NCBI GenBank assembly: GCA_949285105.1
Contig: CASDXH010000002.1
Coordinates: 1 to 64,000 of the forward strand
Source of the DNA: an uncultured Mycoplasma sp.
GTDB lineage: Bacteria > Bacillota_I > Bacilli_A > Mycoplasmatales > Mycoplasmoidaceae
DNA length: 64,000 bases
Reading direction: 5' to 3'
Shown one piece after another: positions 53,390 to 64,000 of this stretch (its first letter is position 1; each line of letters opens with the position of its first letter). The notes beneath the pieces were generated by a model. It was not told the DNA's origin. It searched no databases and saw nothing but the letters and a program-made list of their open reading frames with translations. Made by a program: the position numbers and the translations under genes.

Positions 53390-53983
53390 CTACTCCTCGT
53401 TATCTATTTCTATATAATCTTTTTCTTTATTGTTTCCTACAATTTTTTTGAATTTTTTTCTTTCATTTGCTTCTTCAATGAATTCTTTTTTATACTCATT
53501 AAATAATACAAATGAGTGAGTTGATTTAAGTAACAAGACATTTGTAAATTTATTAGTTATAAAGAATGTTATTAATGTTAATACTATGGTTAGTATAAAC
53601 CTTGCCACAATAACGAAAACATGGTTAGTTTGGTTATATGGAATCATACCAGATAAGATAGCAGAAAAACACATTACATTAACCATAAGTATGAATGGCA
53701 AGGCATCATAATTTATTCTCTTAAAGAAATAAACAACAAAAAAGATTAATAAACTTAACAGTAAAATTCCAAATAAAACAGCAACAATTAGTCAATTAAA
53801 AAAAGCAGTATTGTTGCCATTAAAAGCAATCAATCAATCTAACTTAGATTGATTGAATTCACCAAGGAAAACCCAAACAAAAATATTTGGTAAAACAACA
53901 ACAAAAAAACAAAAACACAAAATTAAATAATTTGGTGTTTTAATTGTTTGTTGAATATTTGCACTGCTAAATTTATTTCCCAT
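53390..53983 (-). CDS. membrane protein of unknown function
   Basis: A 197-residue protein with about five hydrophobic helices (YLILCFCFFVVVLPNIFVW, FNWLIVAVLFGILLLSLLIF, LPFILMVNVMCFSAILSGM, VIVARFILTIVLTLITFFI) and a charged C-tail (EEANERKKFKKIVGNNKEKD). It starts MGNKFSSANIQQTIKTPN. Immediately upstream of obg (1-nt gap), as small membrane proteins often are in mollicutes. No family recognised. Confidence 0.7.
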
Positions 53984-54091
53984 ACTTAAAACAATAAAAT
54001 TATAAATCAATTTTTAATATAGTTTTAGTTTTAGTATATTGCTAATATTATAAAAAACTTATAAAGTAACTTGTTTTATCATTAATAAAAA

Positions 54092-54140
54092 AATCTAGCT
54101 ATATTCAACATAAGTAAACATGCTGAAAATTAGCTAGATT
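54092..54140 (-). terminator. terminator of hisS-aspS
   Basis: AATCTAGCTA (54092-54101) and TAGCTAGATT (54131-54140) form a 10-bp stem with a long loop. On the minus strand a T-run follows. It begins 5 nt past the aspS stop. Confidence 0.75.
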
Positions 54141-54144
54141 AAAA

Positions 54145-55881
<1,737 letters not shown>

Positions 55882-55891
55882 TTTATATCTC

Positions 55892-57160
55892 CTATTTATT
55901 TTTTAATTTTTCTATAAACTCTAGTATGTTAAGAGTTTCTTCTTTTTTAGTTACTTGATCCTTTAAGATTACAACGCTTTTGTCTACTTCTTTTGAGCCA
56001 ACAATTGCAATGAATCTTGGTGACATTTTTTCAGCATATTTAAAATGCTTATCAAGTTTTGAAATATCGGTGTTGCAGTAGCTAATCAAACCATTTAATC
56101 TAACTAAGTTATTTAACACAAAACAAACATCTCTTACTTTTTGTTCGCCTCCAACTGATGCAATATATAAATCAATTTTTGAGGATATCTTTTCTTGATT
56201 TTCGTTTTTATAGGCAATAATTATTCTATCTATACCTAATCCAAAACCAACACAATCAATATCTGGTCCACCAATTTCTTTAACTAGTTTTGAATACTTT
56301 CCCCCACCTATTAATGTTGATTGTCCGTCCAAAACATTTGATGTGCTAACAAACTCAAAAACTAATCCGCAATAATAATCTAAACCTCTTACCATTGTTC
56401 TATCAAATTCAAAATCAATATCTAACAACTTTAATTGTCTTATTATTTCACTTACTTCTTTTTTCTCATCATTAGTAAGATATTTATCAATTCCTGGAGC
56501 TTCTTTAACAAATTGTTTTTTACCATCAACTTTATCATCCAATATTCTTAAAGGGTTTTTATCAAGTCTATTAATTGAGTCCTGAGTTAATTCATTCTTA
56601 TATTTAGAGAAATATGATTTAAGTTCTTTAATTCATTTTTCTCTAGTTTCTATATTACCAATATAGTTTATCTTCAATTTGTATTGCTTTATATTTAAAG
56701 TTTTTAATATGGCATCTGAAAAAAGTATAGTTTCGATTTGATCATAAACGCTTTTGATCCCAATCTTCTCAATTCCAAATTGATAGAATTGTCTATATCT
56801 TCCGTTCTGAGGACGTTCATATCTAAACATTGGTCCTAAATAGCAAAAGTTAAGCGGTAAGGGATTACTTAAAGCAAGTTTATTTTCTACAACTGCTCTT
56901 ATAACTCCAACAGTGTTTTCTGGTCTTAAAACTAAATCTCTATCACCCTTGTCTTTAAAGTCATAAAATTCTTTAGTTACAATATCACTACTTGCCCCGA
57001 TGTTTCTAACAAAAAGTTCTTTAGACTCAAATATTGGAGTAAGAATCTCAGAATAATTATAGATTTCAGATACTTGTTTTAAAACATCTACAACTCTATT
57101 AAAATATAAACTATCTTCAAAATATATATCTTGCGTTCCTCTTGGTTTACTAAAACTCAT
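55892..57160 (-). CDS. hisS: histidine--tRNA ligase
   Basis: Class II HisRS, 422 residues. PRGTQDIYFEDSLYFNRV opens it, followed by LRPENTVGVIRAVVENK, MFRYERPQNGRYRQFYQFGI (motif 2), MVRGLDYYCGLVFEF (His-binding) and GFGLGIDRIIIAY (motif 3). The anticodon-binding domain ends the protein. First gene of hisS-aspS; its promoter is in 57161-57330, where no T-box was recognised. Confidence 0.98.
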
Positions 57161-57330
57161 AAACTCTCCTAAACAAACATATTAATTATAAATTAAACTA
57201 TTAAATTAATTTGTTATAAGTTCTTGTTAAAAGAAAAAACTATCAACTTTAAGAGATTTAGTCCACTTAATTTATAATAAATTTCAATTGATTTTGATCA
57301 CTATAAAAATAACATAATCTTTATAGAAAT

Positions 57331-57364
57331 AAAAAACTTACAACATAAAAAGTTGCAAGCTTTT
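57331..57364 (-). terminator. terminator of lon
   Basis: AAAAACTTACAAC (57332-57344) pairs with GTTGCAAGCTTTT (57352-57364) with small mismatches. On the minus strand it is followed by T-rich sequence. It lies 12 nt past the lon stop (57376-57378). Confidence 0.65.
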
Positions 57365-57375
57365 AAATTTACAAA

Positions 57376-59685
57376 CTACTTAAATAGTCTGTTGTATACA
57401 TCATCATATGTATCAACTAAAGTTACTTTTATTTTAGATAAAACTTCTTTTGGAACATCATCTAAATATCTTTCATCCTCTTTAGGCATGAAGATATCAT
57501 TTGCTCCACCTCTAAATGCTGAGATAGTTTTTTCTTTTACTCCACCAATTATTAATACCCTTCCTCTTAAAGTGATTTCACCAGTCATTGCTACGTTAGA
57601 TGGTATCTTAACGTTCTTTAATGAAGAAAGAATAGCAGTAGTTAAAGCAATACCAGCACTTGGACCATCCTTTGGAATACCACCACTTGGTACATGGATA
57701 TGAATATCTATTTTTTCAAATAATTCAGGTTCTAAACCAAATTTTTTTGCATTTGCTTTTACATATCCTAGAGCAACAGAAACAGATTCTTTCATAGTTT
57801 CTTTTAAGTTACCAGTAATTACTATCTTTCCTTTACCTTTAGAGTATGTTGCTTCAATTGGTAATAAATCTCCACCAGTTGTTGTGTAAGCCATTCCATT
57901 AACAACACCTGGAATTGAATCTTTATCTTTAGAAGTGTAATCATAGATTTCTTTTTTAAGATAATCTTTTACTTCTTCTATACCAATTTCTTGTGTTTTA
58001 ATTTTGTTTTTTTGTTGTTTAACAATGAACTTTCTTGTTATTTGTCTTATTAATCTTTCAAGTTCTCTAACACCAGCTTCTCTAGTATATCTTTTGATAA
58101 TGTAATCAATAGCTTCATCTTTAAATTTAAGTTCTTCTTTTTTAAGTCCTGATTCATTGATAACTTTTTTTATTAAGTGGTTTTTAGCAATAGCTTTCTT
58201 TTCATTTTCTGTATATGAACTTAATCTTATAATTTCTAATCTATCAGCTAAAGGACCTGGAATGTTTTCTTCATAGTTTGCTGTAGCAATGAATAAAACA
58301 TTTGATAAATCATAATCTTCTTCAATGTAGTTATCGCTAAATTTGTTGTTTTGTTCTGGATCTAATATATCAAGTAGAGCAGATGCAGGGTCACCTCTGT
58401 GGTCACTTGCCAATTTATCAATTTCATCAAGAAGGAAAACAGGGTTATTAACACCTGCTTTGCTCATACTCTTAATGATTCTTCCAGGCATTGCACCAAT
58501 ATAAGTTTTTCTATGACCCTTAAGTTCAGATTCATCTTTCATACCACCCAAAGAAACCTTAACGAACTTTTTGTTAAGTGCTTCAGCAATTGATTGAGCT
58601 AATGATGTTTTACCAACACCTGGAGGACCAACTAAACAAATAATTGAACCTTTTGCCTTTTCAGATTTCATTCTTACTGCAAGATATTCAACAATTCTTT
58701 CTTTAACTTTTTCTAATCCGTAATGGTTGTCATTTAAAACATTTTCAACTTTATCAAGCTCTTTAACATCTGTTGTTTTTTGTCAGTAAGGTAAATCTAA
58801 CAATCAATCAACATAAGATTTAGAAATAGAATATTCATTAGAGTTGCTTGAAGATTCCATCTTGTTTAATTCACTAAGAATTCTTTTTCTAATATTTTCA
58901 GGATAAGGATTGTTTTTCACTTTTTCTCTAATTGATTCAGAATCATCTTCTCTTGTTGTTATGTCACCAAGTTCTTCTTTCATAGCACGAATTCTTTCTC
59001 TTAAATAGAATTCTTTTTGTTGTTTTGAAAGATTAGTATTTATTTTTTTAGAAATAACATTATCAATTTTTCTTGCTTCAATTTCATCAATGATGACAGA
59101 CATAATTTTTTGGAAAAGTCTGTTCTCATCAACAATTTCAAGAAATTCTTGTTTTTCCATAAGACCTAATTTAACACAATATAAGTAGTAATAAATCCCT
59201 TGCATTATAGAGTCATTATTAACAAGTCATTTTTTTAATAAGTTGTCTGAAACAAACTCTAGATTTAATAATTTTTCTGCGCCATCACTAATAAGTTCAA
59301 TTGCAGTTTCATAATGGTTTTGTGATAATTGTTTAGTTGTTGGTAAGGGTTTAAATTCAGATGTTAAAATCTTTGGATTGTTATCATTAATCTTAGTAAG
59401 AGAAACTCTTTCTTGACCATCAACTTTAATAATTAATGATCCATCATCCAATCTATCTTGGATTGAAATTTTACAAAGTGTACCAACTTTATAAATATCA
59501 TTTTTCTTAGGACTATCTATTGATGGGTTTTTTTGTGAAACCACTATAATATTAGTTTTATTTTTAATGTGGTCTTCAATTGCATTTATAGAGATGTCTC
59601 TACCAACATCAATAAGTTCACTCGTGTTAGGGTAAATAATAATTCCCCTCGTAATTAATAAATTAGCTATGTTCTGTTTTTTCAT
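57376..59685 (-). CDS. lon: ATP-dependent protease Lon
   Basis: Cytoplasmic AAA+ Ser-Lys protease for damaged proteins; 769 residues in one frame with UGA as Trp. N-terminal LON domain (1-200), coiled coil, then Walker A LVGPPGVGKTSLAQSIA, Walker B PVFLLDEIDKLA and sensor NVLFIATANYEENIPGPLAD. The protease domain has the catalytic Ser in PKDGPSAGIALTTAI and Lys in FRGGANDIFMPKED/LGYVKANAKKFG environs. The start is MKKQNIANLLITRGI. It has a CIRCE-like operator about 70 bp upstream. Confidence 0.97.
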
Positions 59686-59754
59686 TTTTGCCCCCTAATA
59701 GTAGATATAACAATAATAAATTGCAGATAATGCAATTCATAATATAAACAAATT

Positions 59755-59781
59755 TTAGCACATTAATAGGGCAAGTGATAA
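59755..59781. promoter_or_regulatory. degenerate CIRCE (HrcA) operator of lon
   Basis: TTAGCACAT (59755-59763), a 9-nt spacer and AAGTGATAA (59773-59781) match the CIRCE consensus TTAGCACTC-N9-GAGTGCTAA at 14 of 18 positions with exact spacing. It lies 69 bp upstream of the lon start. HrcA/CIRCE control of lon is known in other mollicutes. Confidence 0.6.
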
Positions 59782-59832
59782 TTTTTATACAAATATTAAT
59801 CTAAATTGAAACAAAAAAGAAAATCAATAAAG

Positions 59833-60843
59833 TTATTTCTTATTTTGGTTTTCCTTTTTGTATTGTTCAAAATCTATCCTTCTAGTATTAGCAAGATTTC
59901 TAGCATCAACCCTTTGTTGAACACTATTGGAATTGTTATTTGCAAAACTTGGTCTTGTTGCCCCTAAAGGTTGTATAGGTTTTTTGTTTGTAAACTGAAT
60001 AGGTTTTGTTTTAGATAATTCTATTGGTTTTGTTTTTGGTACATCAATTGGTCTTGTTCTTTGAATATTACTTTTATTATTGTTGTTGTTAACTTTAGTA
60101 GACTGTCCAAACAATGTAAATGATTTATCATCATTATATCTATCTAATTTACTATAGAATTTTTCATCATCATTATTTGACATCTTGTTAACATATGATG
60201 GTTGTTGTCTTGCTTCTGGCTTATTAACTTTAGTAAAGTCATAGTTCAAACTTGTATTCTTGTGGTTTTTATAACTATATTCATTAGTGTTCTTTTTAGT
60301 TTTTCTTATTATTAATCCTTCTTTGTCTGGCTCTTTATCAAAACTTAATCTATGATTAGATGCAAAATAAAAACCAACTAAACCAATTAATCCTAAAACT
60401 CCAATACCACATACTATAGCACCAACAATAAAACCCGTATTATTTGCTGTTACATAAGAAATATTGATAACTGAATCAATGAAATTTTTACTATCTGGAA
60501 AATTCAAAGAATAATTTGGGATGTTTTTTCTTATTTCATTTGATCAATTTGTAAAATCTGCAACTGTTACAACATTATTCAGTTTTCCTTTAAACCCTAA
60601 AGCCTCTGATAAATCTAAACCTGTATAAGATTTAAACTTTGCTGGTTTATCATTTGAAATATTATAGGAATGCAAAAAATCATCAAAAGAAAGATCTTTG
60701 ACACCAGAATAAGAATTTATAACCTGATAATTGTAAACATTTGATAAGTTTTGGAATTCAGTAAATGAATTAATTGTACCAAATATGGTTGCAACCCCTG
60801 ATATAGCTGTTAAAAAAGCACCACCAATAAAATAAAAAATCAT
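59833..60843 (-). CDS. membrane-anchored protein with KTKPI-type repeats
   Basis: A 336-residue protein. It has an N-terminal hydrophobic segment (MIFYFIGGAFLTAISGVATI), an external loop of about 120 residues, a second strong membrane helix (GFIVGAIVCGIGVLGLIGLV) and a long polar cytoplasmic tail with Asn-rich stretches. Near residues 260-300 the tail carries Pro-containing repeats, RTRPIDV, PKTKPIELS, KTKPIQFT and NKKPIQPL. Function unknown; the tail could be a scaffold or cytoskeletal binding segment. I use the ATG 60841-60843 (GAGGG upstream). An upstream TTG would add five residues. Confidence 0.7.
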
Positions 60844-60910
60844 AATCCCTCTTCTCAATTGAAAATTATATATAAATATATTTAACGATTCAAGAAACTA
60901 AGTACAAACA

Positions 60911-60940
60911 AAAAATAACACAACTAGTGCGTTATTTTTT
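60911..60940 (-). terminator. terminator of tig
   Basis: AAAAATAAC (60911-60919) pairs with GTTATTTTT (60931-60939). T-runs flank it on the minus strand. It lies about 12 nt past the tig stop. Confidence 0.75.
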
Positions 60941-60951
60941 TCAGAAATTAA

Positions 60952-62250
60952 CTATTTGCTTTTTTTAAGAATGAAATCAATAACTTTGTTTTCAGTTAGC
61001 ATAGACTCTATGAATGATGTGTCATTGTTAATTCTTTTCATTAACTCTTCTTTAGACATACCATAAGCTTTAACAAGTTTGTCAATTTCAGCATTTATTT
61101 CTTTATCAGTTGGTTCGATTTTTTCTGTTTCAGCAATTTTTATCATCCCAAAAGATATATGACAATTTATGTTAGCTTGCTCATCTTGTTTTTTGTCAAA
61201 GTCTTCTTTACTCATTCCTATCATGCTAATGTATTGATCTATACTCATTCCATACATTTGAATTTGTTGTTGTAATGCATTAGTAATTTTTCTTTTTTCG
61301 TGTTCTACTAATTCTTTTGGAAGATTAGAAATTTTTGTTAATTTTCCAATTTGATTTAGTATTTCAATTTTTGCATCATATTCATATTTTTGTTTGTAAG
61401 AATTTTCAAGATTTTCTTTTATATATTTTTTAAATCCATCAACAGTTTTAACATCTTTAATGTTTAAAGATTTAACATATTCATCATTTAGAGTTGCTTT
61501 TTCAATTTCACTTACTGAATGAATAGTTATTTCAAATTCAGCATCTTTACCAGCTAATGATTTTTCATGATAATCTTTTGGAAATTTTACAGAAATTGTT
61601 TTTTGATCTTTTTCTTTTAGTCCAATCATTTGATCTTCAAATCCCGGAATGAATTGCCCAAAACCTATTTTTAATTCAAAATTTTTAGCTTCTCCACCTT
61701 GGAATGGTTTTTTATCTACAAAACCTTTGAAATCAAAAGTTGCTATATCTCCTTTAGCAATAGGACCATTTTTTGGAACTGTCATTGCATTTTTTTCAAG
61801 ATATCCATCAATTTCTTTTTTAATAATGTCTTCTGTTACTTTTTCAAGTTTAGCTTTTACTTTAATGTCTTTATAACCACTTACTGTAACATCTGGATAT
61901 AAAGTATAAGTGAATTTAAGTTCAAGATTATTTTTTTCCACTTTTGAAACTTCAACTTTTGGAGGAATATCTAATAAATCATCTTCTACTTTTTTGAATT
62001 CTTTTGAATCAACTAAAGCTGTAGCTGTCGGACCAACAATTTTATTTATTGCTCTATCTAAAACATCCATAGGATTGACTCTTTTGATTGCTTCAGATTT
62101 TGGAACTTTCCCTTTTCTAAATCCATCAATCTTTATATTTTTAGATAAAGATTCCAAAGCTTTTTCTTGTTGTGTTTCTCAAGCTTTTTTATCTACTTGT
62201 ACAACAAAATCATAAGTACCTTTGTTTTTTTTACCTTCTAATATTTTCAT
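60952..62250 (-). CDS. tig: trigger factor
   Basis: Ribosome-associated chaperone and prolyl isomerase of 432 residues. The ribosome-binding tail holds the signature GFRKGKVPKSEAIKR at about 45-60. The FKBP-type domain (GDIATFDFKGFVDKKPFQGG, FELKIGFGQFIPGFEDQMIG) is at about 155-240, and the C-terminal helical arms follow. The start ATG 62248-62250 (MKILEGKKNKGTYDFVVQVD) has GGAG upstream. One UGA Trp near residue 24 separates the N-terminus under the standard code. Confidence 0.97.
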
Positions 62251-62361
62251 AAAAAACTCCAAAAATAATAACTTTATTATTATAAAGTAATAATTGATAA
62301 AAATTTAAATTATTAAATTCTCTATCAATATACATCTTGTGTTTATATTTAGCAAATTATT

Positions 62362-63189
62362 CTAATAGTATAAAATATCATCTAAGTAACTTAAAAATAT
62401 TTTTCTAACAAATCTATTGTATACTTGGTTGTCATTAAGTTCTTTTTTAAATAGTTTTAGTTGCTTTTTAATATCTTTAATAAATGAAGCAACTTTTTTT
62501 CTATCAGATTTAATCAAGAACTGTTTTATTGTAAAAATACTTCCAGAGACATTTGATGAAATAATATCTATTGCTATCTTACTTATTGAGAAATTAAATA
62601 GGTCTTTTTTAAGAGAGAATCTTTTGTTATTTTTTTCATCAATTATCTTAATAATGGTTTTGTTATGTGCAATTGCATTTCTCAATATATTTAAATACTT
62701 TATACAGTTAACAAAAACACTAAGTTCCATTCTAAAGTGATGAGCAAGTTTTTGTAAAAGTGAGTTATCAAAGTAAATTATAAAGTTTACAAATTCTCCA
62801 AACATCAAAGAAAAAACCAATTGATCTATTTTTGTGATGTTATTTTCTTTTACAAGATCTTGTACTCTTTTTGAAATTGCTTCTTTTTTTTGTTTATCTT
62901 TTCTTTTAGAATAAATTTCTTTATCTAATACATATTTAATTTCATCACTCTGATATCTATCTTTATAAAAATAAATAAAAGCTGACTTAAATTGTCTTTC
63001 AAGTTTTAACACTCAAGGGAAACAAACATTCTTTAAATTATTATCAAGTCAATAAAGAGAGTAAAGTTCATTAGAATTGTAATGATTAGAAAGCAGTCAA
63101 TTTAAATCATTACGAATTCTTCATGTATTATGATTTAAATCGATTCTATCTTCGTTATACTTATGCTTTTTGGTTTTAAAAATTCTCAT
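62362..63189 (-). CDS. Abi-like (AbiD/AbiF, HEPN-type) protein
   Basis: A 275-residue protein starting MRIFKTKKHKYNEDRIDLNH. Its pattern resembles the Abi_2 (abortive infection) family: LERQFKSAFIYFYKDRYQSD, SLMFGEFVNFIIYFDNSLLQ and YLNILRNAIAHNKTIIKI, the last containing the R-x4-6-H type motif (RNAIAH) of HEPN ribonucleases. Such proteins can stop growth on phage infection by RNA cleavage. The role here is inferred from the motif only. It lies alone between rpsI and tig. Confidence 0.75.
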
Positions 63190-63210
63190 AATAACACTCT
63201 CTGATTACAA

Positions 63211-63249
63211 TAAAAAACCCCCAGGATTATTTTTCAATAATGGGCTGGG
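63211..63249 (-). terminator. terminator of rplM-rpsI
   Basis: CCCAG (63220-63224) pairs with CTGGG (63245-63249), and ATTATT pairs with AATAAT inside, forming a long stem. On the minus strand it is followed by GGTTTTTTATT. It closes the ribosomal-protein operon; 63250-63333 holds no gene. Confidence 0.8.
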
Positions 63250-63333
63250 AACTACATATATATACTAACACATTTAGAACAAATATTGTTTACTGCAAAT
63301 AAAAAATTGCACATATGAATGCGCAATCAAAAA

Positions 63334-63723
63334 CTAACGTTTTGTAAATTGAGGACTTCTTCTTGCCCCATATAACCCATATTTTTTTCTCTCTTTAACT
63401 CTTGAATCTCTAGTAAGAAGTTTTTGAGATTTTAAAGTTTTTCTGAAATCAGGGTTTGCAATTAATAAAGCTCTAGCTATACCTAATCTAATAGCACCAG
63501 CTTGTCCAGTGAAACCTCCACCTTCAACTTTAACAAACACATCATAACTTTTTTTAGTATCTGTTAAAACAAGAGGTTGTTCCATGTCTTGAATAACTAG
63601 TGAGTTTGGAAAATAAGTTTCTGGTTTTTTTCCATTTATTGATATTTTTCCAGTACCTGGAATTAATTTAACTTTAGCTACAGAAGATTTTCTTCTTCCT
63701 AATCCTTTGTATTCTACTGCCAT
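63334..63723 (-). CDS. rpsI: 30S ribosomal protein S9
   Basis: A 129-residue S9 with the canonical opening [19 protein letters not shown] and the end [20 protein letters not shown] then KR, whose basic C-tail reaches the ribosomal P site. Also [19 protein letters not shown]. It follows rplM after 14 nt. Confidence 0.98.
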   Translation of the reverse strand: MAVEYKGLGRRKSSVAKVKLIPGTGKISINGKKPETYFPNSLVIQDMEQPLVLTDTKKSYDVFVKVEGGGFTGQAGAIRLGIARALLIANPDFRKTLKSQKLLTRDSRVKERKKYGLYGARRSPQFTKR

Positions 63724-63737
63724 ATTTATTTCCTACC

Positions 63738-64000
63738 TTATTTTCCTATTACCTTGTGTTTTAATGTGTAAGTTTCAGCTTTTTGAGCTTCGTGTGGATG
63801 TTTGTCATTTTTGTAAACATGTAACTTTTTAATTAATTGGTTAGATAATCTATTTTTAGGTAACATACCTTTAACAGCACTAACTATTAATTCATCAGAA
63901 TATTTAGCAAGCATAACTTTACCAGGTCTTGCTCTTAAACCACCAATATATCCTGAGTGAGAGTATCAAACTTCTTTTTCAGCTTTATCACTACTCAATT
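63738..64000 (-). CDS. rplM: 50S ribosomal protein L13 (5' part outside window)
   Basis: The C-terminal 87 residues are visible: [18 protein letters not shown] (UGA Trp), then [20 protein letters not shown] and [19 protein letters not shown], which are diagnostic of L13. The stop is at 63738-63740. The N-terminal part lies beyond 64000. Confidence 0.97.

Noticed and set aside
61910-62215. 101-codon plus-strand ORF
   Set aside because: It is antisense to trigger factor, which is unambiguous on the minus strand.

Overview
The window is chromosomal DNA of a mollicute. It is very AT-rich, and almost every long gene is readable only if UGA is translated as tryptophan, so many genes look chopped into pieces under the standard code. 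Gene content (glycolysis and nucleoside salvage, an IspH of the MEP isoprenoid pathway, large P35/lipoprotein-associated-domain surface proteins, no cell-wall genes except one decayed fragment) fits the Malacoplasma penetrans / M. iowae neighbourhood best. That placement is an inference from gene content, not an alignment.

Layout. 1-310: relic of an IS30-type insertion sequence. 373-3665 (minus): asnS-pgsA-serS, overlapping genes. 3886-4042 (plus): tRNA-Ile(GAU) and tRNA-Ala(UGC) with a clear promoter and terminator. 4200-5474 (minus): a dihydroorotase homologue without its metal-binding residues. 5641-8152: a type II restriction-modification operon (C5 methyltransferase, then HNH nuclease) whose 5' end carries an apparent invertible DNA switch. 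8388-12368 (minus): tpiA-gpmI-eno-rhodanese. 12633-16700 (minus): deoD-deoA-cdd-phosphohexomutase. 16918-18493 (plus): TDT-family transporter plus an unknown protein. 18604-22926: a decayed S66 peptidase, a broken surface-protein 3' end and a 1153-residue surface protein. 23470-31696: ileS, a small membrane protein, prs-rnmV, pheS-pheT. 31829-34331 (minus): sirtuin, Nudix, dUTPase, YgjP-type metallopeptidase. 34529-35493: tpx and a YhcH-family protein. 35657-39124 (plus): ispH-lspA-rluD-tsaB-rimI. 39108-43042 (minus): phosphodiesterase, degenerate exonuclease, uvrC, unknown. 43081-43300 and 44683-45043: a candidate structured RNA of unknown class and the RNase P RNA. 45089-49386: rdgB, then an accessory block with a secreted helical protein, two membrane proteins and a second IS30 relic. 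49773-53983: obg-nadE, pyk and a membrane protein. 54145-57160: hisS-aspS. 57376-59685: lon with a weak CIRCE-like operator upstream. 59833-64000: membrane protein, trigger factor, Abi-like protein, rpsI and the partial rplM.

How the parts work together. DeoD, DeoA and Cdd release pentose phosphates from nucleosides, the phosphohexomutase-family enzyme isomerises sugar phosphates, and TpiA, GpmI, Eno and Pyk carry triose phosphate to pyruvate. Prs, NadE, dUTPase, RdgB, Nudix and sirtuin handle PRPP, NAD and nucleotide quality control. LspA serves the surface lipoproteins.

The most exciting feature is the 8.0-8.15 kb switch. A 19-bp perfect inverted repeat, lying in two dif-like recombination sites with a 6-bp asymmetric core, flanks a 98-bp segment that holds a start codon and ribosome-binding site. 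In the present orientation the methyltransferase frame has no start codon. Inverting the segment would fuse the ATG and two Lys codons exactly in frame to the methyltransferase, so the whole R-M operon appears phase-variable and OFF in this molecule.
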